Position numbers and translations under genes: made by a program. 11,321 nt of DNA, taken from NCBI GenBank assembly GCA_029932495.1, contig JAOZPY010000049.1:1-11321 (forward strand). Direction: 5' to 3'. Shown here piece after piece: positions 6,562 to 11,321 of this stretch (within the stretch, counting starts at the first letter, position 1; each line of letters opens with the position of its first letter). Source of the DNA: Desulfobacterales bacterium (GTDB lineage: Bacteria > Desulfobacterota > Desulfobacteria > Desulfobacterales > JAFDCJ01). The notes beneath the pieces are model-generated. The model was not told where the DNA came from, made no database searches, and saw nothing but the letters and a program-made list of their open reading frames with translations.

Positions 6562-7947
6562 ATGAAAACGCAAATCGTATTCGGCGATCGGATGATGTCG
6601 GTGAGCCTGCCCGAGCCGGTGCAAAGTGCGCCGCCGGGGCTGTCCACAACCCTTGCGCCCACCGATGATATTGAGGGCGAAATTCAAAGAGCCCTGGCAC
6701 ATCCCCTGGGCCGCCCCCGGCTGGCCGAGACGGCCCGGCCGGACTGGAAGGTGACCATTGCCTTTGACGACCCGACAGTTCCGTGTTTTGCGCCGGTGTG
6801 GGAGCCGGCCATCAAGGCCGTGATCGCAGAGCTTGAAAAGGCGGGCGTGAAAAAAACCAACATCACCCTGCTGTGCGCCAATGCCCTGCACCGCAAGTTC
6901 ACCCGCCGGGAACTGGCCCGAATCATCGGGGACGATCTGGTCAACACGTTTCGCTACCGACTGATCTGCCACGATGCCGAAGATGCCGACAACCTGACTT
7001 ACCTGGGTACCAGCGCATCCGGTTACGATGTGGAGGTCAACCGGCTGGTGACGGATTCGGACCTCACCGTTTATGTTAACACGGTGGTATGGCGGGGTTT
7101 TAACGGCGGCTGGAAGTCTATCTGCGTGGGGCTGGGCTCTTACCGCAGCATCCGGTGGCATCACACCCCGGACAGCATGTCCATGTCCATGAACAAAAAC
7201 CGGATGCACGAAATGCTCGACGAAATGGGGGCGGTCATCGAAGATAAGATCGGCCGGCAGCGGATATTTAAAATTGAAACGGTTCTGGCCAACCCCCTGG
7301 AGGTTCATAAAATCTGGGCCGGAGGGGTCACTGAAACACGCCGGGCCGTTCTGGAAGTGATGAAATCCCAGCTCAAACCCCGGCGTGAAATCGTCGCTGA
7401 TAAGGCCGATATCGTTCTTTACGGTATTCCGAACTGGAGCCCCTATGCCGCGTTTTCGATGATGAACCCGCTGCTCACGCTGGTTTCAACAGGCCTGGGG
7501 TACTTCGGCGGCGTGATCGAGGCCATGGGAAAACCCGGATGTACGGCCATCCTGGTAAGCCCCTGCCCGGACCAGTGGAACCATACCCACCATCCCACCC
7601 ACCGGGAGATCTGGGAGAATATCCTGCCCCATTGCCGGGACCCTTATGAAATCGCCGATCGTTTTGAAGACGATTTCGCCCATCGACCGGATTATATTTA
7701 CAAGTACCGCTTCTGTCACGGGTTTCATCCCATGCACGGACTGATGACCACCTATCCGCTCAAGCGCCTGAAACATGCCGCCCGGGTCATCGTGGCAGGT
7801 GCCCAAAATCCCCAGGACATCGAGCGGGTTCTTGGTTTTGAAACCGCCGCCGGCGTTGAAGCCGCCGTTGAAAAAGCCCGCAGCTATCACGGCCGGGATG
7901 CGTCGGTGGTTTTTGTTCAGTATCCCCTGCTGGCCTGCAGGCAATAA
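6562..7947 (+). CDS. LarA-like protein (DUF2088, nickel-pincer racemase superfamily), divergent active site
   Basis: The 461-residue protein aligns by motif to LarA, the lactate racemase that uses a nickel-pincer nucleotide cofactor bound to a lysine. Recognisable parts are AFDDPTVP at 67-74 (matching the DHTRP motif), ALHRKFTRREL at 108-118 (His110 matching catalytic His108), GFNGGWKS at 179-186 (Lys185 matching the cofactor lysine 184), and His200/His201 matching the nickel ligand His200. By the same spacing, the second catalytic His174 would be Val175, Arg75 would be Val73, and I cannot find the Q-x-x-K pair of the C-terminal domain. It is therefore probably not a lactate racemase; other LarA homologues act on other hydroxyacids. 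A site resembling AAAGGA lies about nine bases before the ATG. It is the last gene of the plus-strand operon. LarB, LarC and LarE are not in this window. Comparison is from memory of the motifs, not a real alignment. Confidence 0.82.
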   Translation: MKTQIVFGDRMMSVSLPEPVQSAPPGLSTTLAPTDDIEGEIQRALAHPLGRPRLAETARPDWKVTIAFDDPTVPCFAPVWEPAIKAVIAELEKAGVKKTNITLLCANALHRKFTRRELARIIGDDLVNTFRYRLICHDAEDADNLTYLGTSASGYDVEVNRLVTDSDLTVYVNTVVWRGFNGGWKSICVGLGSYRSIRWHHTPDSMSMSMNKNRMHEMLDEMGAVIEDKIGRQRIFKIETVLANPLEVHKIWAGGVTETRRAVLEVMKSQLKPRREIVADKADIVLYGIPNWSPYAAFSMMNPLLTLVSTGLGYFGGVIEAMGKPGCTAILVSPCPDQWNHTHHPTHREIWENILPHCRDPYEIADRFEDDFAHRPDYIYKYRFCHGFHPMHGLMTTYPLKRLKHAARVIVAGAQNPQDIERVLGFETAAGVEAAVEKARSYHGRDASVVFVQYPLLACRQ

Positions 7948-8000
7948 GGATGGGAACTGCCGGGCTGTTTTAAAAGTGGAATAAAATTTCAGGAGCGATG

Positions 8001-8016
8001 CCGCGGCTGCCCGTGG
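8001..8016. other. Weak hairpin in the convergent gap (7948-8019)
   Basis: In the 72 bases between the two converging operons, CCGCGG (8001-8006) can pair with CCGTGG (8011-8016) around a four-base loop, with one G-U pair. There is no T-run on either strand, so it is not a standard intrinsic terminator. It may help end transcription from either side, or be chance in GC-rich DNA. Nothing else is seen in the gap. Confidence 0.2.
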
Positions 8017-8019
8017 AGC

Positions 8020-9114
8020 TCAGGCCTCCAGCAGGTGAATGGCATCTTTTAAAACCAGCCGAACGTTATCGCCTTTTTGCAGAATGCCGCGGTACTGGGG
8101 GTCGGCCTCGTCCACATAAATTACCTGATCTCCTGCGGTAATCGTGTAGCGGGTGATCGCACCAATATACATATTGCTGACAACACGGCCTTCAATGATA
8201 TTGTTGGTGGCATCGGCGGGGTGATCCGGTCTGGCAATGCGGATGGATTCCGGCCTGACCACTGCCTTGAGGCGATCACCCGGCGCGACCTTCAGGGGGG
8301 GTTGTTTGATGGTCAGCTCGCCGTGTTCGGTTCTGAAGATCATCTTTTCCCCTGAAAGGCTGACAACCGTCCCGTCAAAGAAATTGATGTGACCGACAAA
8401 ATTAGCCACGAATTCGTCGGTTGGCCGCTCGTAAATTTCCGTGGGAGACCCCACCTGCTTGACGACACCCTTATTCATGACCACCAGGATATCCGAGATG
8501 GACATGGCTTCTTCCTGATCGTGGGTGACAAAGATGATGGAAAGATGCAAATGCTCCTGGAGTTTGCGGATTTCTTCGCGCATCATCACCCGCAGGTTGG
8601 CATCCAGGTTGGAAAGCGGTTCGTCCAGCAGTAAAATTTTGGGATTCAGACTCAGGGCTCTGGCCAGCGCAACCCGCTGTTGCTGGCCACCTGAAAGCTG
8701 CTGGGGTTTTCTGTTACCCAGGCCTTGAAGCTGGACAAGCTCAAGAAGTCGCTCAACTTCCCGTTTAACCTCATTTTTTGGCTTTTTGCGGACTTGAAGA
8801 CCGAACCCAATGTTCTGCGAGACGGTCATGTGGGGGAAAAGGGCGTAGTTTTGAAACACCATGGCGGTATCCCGGGCATTGGCCCGCAAAAATGTGATAT
8901 CTTCTCCAGCGAGTATAATCTGACCCTGGGTCGGTTCGGTCAATCCGCTGATCATGCGCAACAAAGTGGTCTTGCCGCAGCCGCTGGGTCCCACGAAGGT
9001 CATCAGTTTTCCGTTTTCAAGGAAAAACGAGACATTGTCCACCGCGATCATGTCGCCAAACCGCTTGGTCAGGTTTCGTATCTCCAGAACCGTTGAAGAG
9101 TTATGATCAGCCAT
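8020..9114 (-). CDS. ABC importer ATPase (PotA/FbpC type, with TOBE domain)
   Basis: This 364-residue nucleotide-binding subunit energises uptake through the permease encoded just upstream. All ATPase motifs are intact: Walker A GPSGCGKT at 42-49, Q-loop Gln88, signature LSGGQQQR at 140-147, Walker B LLLDEP at 161-166 with catalytic Glu165, D-loop SNLD at 168-171, and switch His198. Residues after about 240 form a regulatory TOBE-like domain, as in ATPases for iron(III), polyamine, phosphonate, sulfate and maltose importers. The ATG at 9114 is preferred over an upstream in-frame ATG at 9183, because AAAGGA (9130-9125) lies ten bases before it and the longer form would overlap the permease gene by about 55 bases. 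The substrate cannot be assigned from the ATPase. Confidence 0.95.
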   Translation of the reverse strand: MADHNSSTVLEIRNLTKRFGDMIAVDNVSFFLENGKLMTFVGPSGCGKTTLLRMISGLTEPTQGQIILAGEDITFLRANARDTAMVFQNYALFPHMTVSQNIGFGLQVRKKPKNEVKREVERLLELVQLQGLGNRKPQQLSGGQQQRVALARALSLNPKILLLDEPLSNLDANLRVMMREEIRKLQEHLHLSIIFVTHDQEEAMSISDILVVMNKGVVKQVGSPTEIYERPTDEFVANFVGHINFFDGTVVSLSGEKMIFRTEHGELTIKQPPLKVAPGDRLKAVVRPESIRIARPDHPADATNNIIEGRVVSNMYIGAITRYTITAGDQVIYVDEADPQYRGILQKGDNVRLVLKDAIHLLEA

Positions 9115-9124
9115 AAGAGAATTA

Positions 9125-9130
9125 TCCTTT
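9125..9130 (-). promoter_or_regulatory. Ribosome binding site of the ABC ATPase, overlapping the permease stop
   Basis: On the minus strand the permease ends in TAAAGGA: the stop codon TAA (9131-9129) shares two bases with the AAAGGA site of the ATPase gene. This compact junction supports co-transcription and close coupling of the two subunits, and fixes the ATPase start at 9114. Confidence 0.65.
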
Positions 9131-11078
9131 AATATATTTCCGTCTGCGTATAGCGTGTCACAAGCTTTAAAGCCCCCAGGCACAAAAGCACAACCGTGAT
9201 CAGCATGATCGATATGGCACAGGCCATGCCCAGCATACCCTGTTCGGCGACGGCCAAGATATAAAGGGCTGCAAGATCATTACCCGGTGAGATCAGAAAG
9301 ATGACGGCACTGACGGCGATCATTCCCACCATGAAGGTATAGATGAATCCTGCCAGCAGCGCAGAACTGATCAGGGGTAGAACAACCTTGAAAAAAGTTT
9401 TCATTGCGCCGGCGCCCATATCAAAGGCGGCTTCTTCAATGGCCACATCGATCTGGTGAAGTTTGCTCGATCCGGCTTCCAGGCTTACGGACAGATTCCG
9501 GAAGGCTTCATTGATAATCATTATCAAAAAGGTGCCGGTCAATTTTAAGGGCGGGGTATTGAAAGCCAGGATGTAGCCGACCCCCATGACCGTCCCCGGA
9601 ACGGCAAAGCCAAGAAGGGATAAAAATTCCAGAATGCGCTTGAATGGGATCTGTTTTCTGATAAAAATATACGACAGGGTAACGCCGATCAGCGGTGCGA
9701 TGCAGGCAGCGGAAAGAGCGAATTTCAAGCTTGTTGTCAAGGCCCGGATTCCATTGGGGCTGTTGAAATGCTCCAGGGTAAACGTGTTGTTGATCATCAG
9801 GATTTTGGTGAAGGCGCCCAGAAATATCATGCCGAAGCAGGTGATGATCACCACTGATATCGGAATGACGACGGCCAGCATGGGATAGAGAATCCTGCCG
9901 GATATGTAACGTTCTTCGCCATGTTGCGGTTTGCCCCCGATGGTGGTGTAGGACTTGCCCTTTAGAATAAATTCGTGAATGATAAACATGAGCATGCTGG
10001 GGATAATTAAAAAAACACAGAAAACCGCCGCCATTTCAAGGTTGTTTTCTCCGACCCAGTACAAGTAGGCGTCCGTTGCAAGGAAATGCACGTTGCCGCT
10101 GATCAGCATCGGATTGCCGAAATCGGCGATGGACAGGAGAAATACGAGCAGGGTCGCCTTCAATATGCCCGGCAATGACAGGGGGATTGTAATTTTAAAT
10201 AGAATATCATAATCGGTGGCCCCCATATCAGCGGCGGCATCTTCCATGTTGGTCCCCAGGGATCTTAAAACATTTTCGATCATCAGGTATCCCAGGGGAA
10301 GAAAGGTGATCACTTGGGCGATGATAACGCCCGGCCAGCCATAGATATCGAAGTCCAGATTAAAAAGTTTTGTAATAACGCCCGATCTCCCCCCGAGCAG
10401 AATCAGGGAAAGCGAGAAGATAAATGGCGGCGCGACCAGCGGAAGCAGTCCGATCGTCCGCAGAAGGCCCCGGGTCCCGCGCGGGCCTCTCAGGCCCACA
10501 TAGGCAAAAAAGAAGGCAATTACGGTGATAATGGTCGTTGAAACAACGGCCAGAACAATGCTGTTTCTCAAAGAATGCCAGTAAAAAGAATTGGTGAAAA
10601 AATCCTTATAGCTTTCGGTGCTGTATATTCTTTCCCTGCCCAGTTGGTACTTTGCTTTTTCAACAAGAGGCCCCAGGCTGGCCTGGATCGGCCGGAGGGC
10701 CCGTTTGGCATCATTCAGCCCTTTTAAATCATCCCAGGACTTCTCAAAGCGCAGCAAAATCAAAACCGTTTGCGGATTTTCCCTGACAACACGCGATTGG
10801 ATCAGTCCGGCAATGGGGTGTAAAACCGTCATGACGGGCTGAATCAATTTTTGCTCGAGTTCACCGGCAGTTGCGATGTCGTGATGGTAACGGATGGATA
10901 CGGTTGGATAACTGACGGTAAAGCTTTTTTGAAGAACTGATCCGATGGGAAAAACGATAAAGAGAAATATTAAAAACGCTGCCGCTGTCGTTACGGTAAC
11001 CAGTCCGGGACTGCGAAAAAAATGCCGCGTATCGTCGGCTATTTTTGTAAGATATCGGCTGCGTTGCGGCATACTCAT
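9129..11078 (-). CDS. ABC importer permease, two permease domains in one chain (FbpB-like)
   Basis: The 649-residue inner-membrane protein contains two binding-protein-dependent permease domains, about residues 165-375 and 445-640, with roughly twelve membrane segments. Each half has its own EAA loop that contacts the ATPase: EDAAADMGATDYDILFKIT at 279-297 and EEAAFDMGAGAMKTFFKVV at 548-566. This single-chain arrangement is known for FbpB (iron), ThiP (thiamine) and some phosphonate-type importers. Unusually, about 100 mostly hydrophilic, helix-prone residues (about 55-155) separate the first membrane segment (about 27-49) from the second (about 173-195). This loop should face the periplasm and is longer than I expect for FbpB-like proteins. 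The ATG at 11078 follows a GGAAAG-like site; a second ATG is two codons in. The cognate binding protein is not seen and may lie beyond the window edge. The substrate is unresolved. Confidence 0.92.
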   Translation of the reverse strand: MSMPQRSRYLTKIADDTRHFFRSPGLVTVTTAAAFLIFLFIVFPIGSVLQKSFTVSYPTVSIRYHHDIATAGELEQKLIQPVMTVLHPIAGLIQSRVVRENPQTVLILLRFEKSWDDLKGLNDAKRALRPIQASLGPLVEKAKYQLGRERIYSTESYKDFFTNSFYWHSLRNSIVLAVVSTTIITVIAFFFAYVGLRGPRGTRGLLRTIGLLPLVAPPFIFSLSLILLGGRSGVITKLFNLDFDIYGWPGVIIAQVITFLPLGYLMIENVLRSLGTNMEDAAADMGATDYDILFKITIPLSLPGILKATLLVFLLSIADFGNPMLISGNVHFLATDAYLYWVGENNLEMAAVFCVFLIIPSMLMFIIHEFILKGKSYTTIGGKPQHGEERYISGRILYPMLAVVIPISVVIITCFGMIFLGAFTKILMINNTFTLEHFNSPNGIRALTTSLKFALSAACIAPLIGVTLSYIFIRKQIPFKRILEFLSLLGFAVPGTVMGVGYILAFNTPPLKLTGTFLIMIINEAFRNLSVSLEAGSSKLHQIDVAIEEAAFDMGAGAMKTFFKVVLPLISSALLAGFIYTFMVGMIAVSAVIFLISPGNDLAALYILAVAEQGMLGMACAISIMLITVVLLCLGALKLVTRYTQTEIY

Positions 11079-11321
11079 TCGGCTTTCCGGTCATACAATC
11101 GTTTCTGCAAGGGCACAATGATTGCCGAAGGCGGTAAAAGGCGTGGATGATGGCTGCGCAATTGCCAAAAGGCGGACAATTTCCGGCGATTCGACAGCGT
11201 GAAGCGGACCAACCGGGGTATGCCCGGCAGGCGGCGCTGACAAGGCCTACAGCCTTTCCAGCGCCGTGCACCGGAATTGTAAGCCCGTCTACCTGAAGTT
11301 TGAATCAGGACAGCTGACGGG
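11079..11321. other. Leader region upstream of the permease, no recognisable gene
   Basis: These 243 bases hold no protein I recognise. On the minus strand one frame stays open from the window edge to a TGA that overlaps the permease ATG (GAATGAGT). Its roughly 80-residue product is very arginine-rich and matches nothing I know; it could be the tail of an upstream gene or chance. A second minus-strand frame, with a GTG at 11271, runs into the permease gene in another frame and is probably a shadow. The main structure is the hairpin at 11232-11266. In this importer type the binding-protein gene often lies upstream, so this may be the spacer after it. Confidence 0.4.
11232..11266. other. Strong interrupted hairpin upstream of the ABC permease
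   Basis: CGGCGCTG (11232-11239) pairs perfectly with CAGCGCCG (11259-11266). Inside this, after a two-by-two mismatch, AAGGC (11242-11246) pairs with GCCTT (11252-11256) around a five-base loop, CTACA. That gives 13 base pairs in 35 bases. No T-run follows on either strand, so it is not a classic terminator. It could protect or attenuate the transcript between an upstream binding-protein gene and the permease, or be one copy of a dispersed palindromic repeat. Confidence 0.55.

Noticed and set aside
7176..7195. Short tandem ATGTCC repeat within the LarA-like gene
   Set aside because: It only encodes a Ser-Met run of a few residues in a coding frame; it is too short to be a meaningful repeat.
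6418..7308. 296-codon minus-strand frame opposite the LarA-like gene
   Set aside because: It is antisense to a motif-bearing gene in GC-rich DNA, and its sequence shows no domain signature.
9115..9183. Longer N-terminus of the ABC ATPase starting at 9183
   Set aside because: It would overlap the permease gene by about 55 bases; the family normally begins a few residues before the first strand, and AAAGGA precedes the ATG at 9114.
10861..11271. Minus-strand 136-codon frame with a GTG start overlapping the permease N-terminus
   Set aside because: It has no family motif, is rich in Cys, Arg and Ser as out-of-frame translations often are, and mostly overlaps a secure gene.
11225..11275. Possible integron attC site or classic terminator at the terminal hairpin
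   Set aside because: I could not find the conserved attC core sequences on either side, and no T-run follows the stem on either strand.

Overview
The window (11.3 kb, protein-dense) looks like the chromosome of a Gram-negative anaerobe or facultative anaerobe. My best guess is a Desulfobacterota member (deltaproteobacterial, Desulfobacterales-like). This is an inference from protein style, from the FakA/DegV-type fusion and LarA-like protein, and from moderately high GC; no rRNA or phylogenetic marker is present. I found no tRNA, rRNA, CRISPR array, insertion sequence or phage gene.

Layout. (A) 1-2893, minus strand: a tight three-gene operon reading thioesterase -> fatty-acid-kinase-like fusion protein -> family 2 glycosyltransferase. 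The first junction is a 4-base ATGA overlap and the second a 5-base gap. (B) 2894-3103: a divergent intergenic region with a candidate promoter on each strand and a perfect 12-base AT palindrome. (C) 3104-7947, plus strand: four genes reading metallo-beta-lactamase-fold hydrolase -> short GMC-type flavin oxidoreductase -> DAO/PuuB-like flavin oxidoreductase -> LarA-like (DUF2088) protein, with gaps of 28, 88 and 15 bases. (D) 8020-11078, minus strand, convergent with C: an ABC importer made of a single-chain double permease followed by its ATPase (PotA/FbpC type). No substrate-binding protein is in the window. (E) 11079-11321: no recognisable gene, but a strong interrupted hairpin.

How the genes may work together. 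Operon A has the parts to release, bind and phosphorylate a fatty acid (thioesterase, DegV lipid carrier, DhaL-type kinase) next to a sugar transferase, so envelope lipid or glycolipid metabolism is likely. Operon C looks like an uncharacterised catabolic or tailoring module: two FAD enzymes (alcohol-type and amine-type), a LarA relative that keeps the cofactor-anchoring Lys region but appears to lack other catalytic LarA residues, and a hydrolase. Transporter D resembles importers for iron(III), phosphonates, polyamines or similar small solutes. It might feed module C, but the only link is adjacency, and hand counts suggest D has lower GC than C.

The observations most worth following are the one-chain FakA-FakB-like fusion, the LarA-like protein with altered active-site positions, the four-gene module C as a whole, and the roughly 100-residue insertion in the permease.
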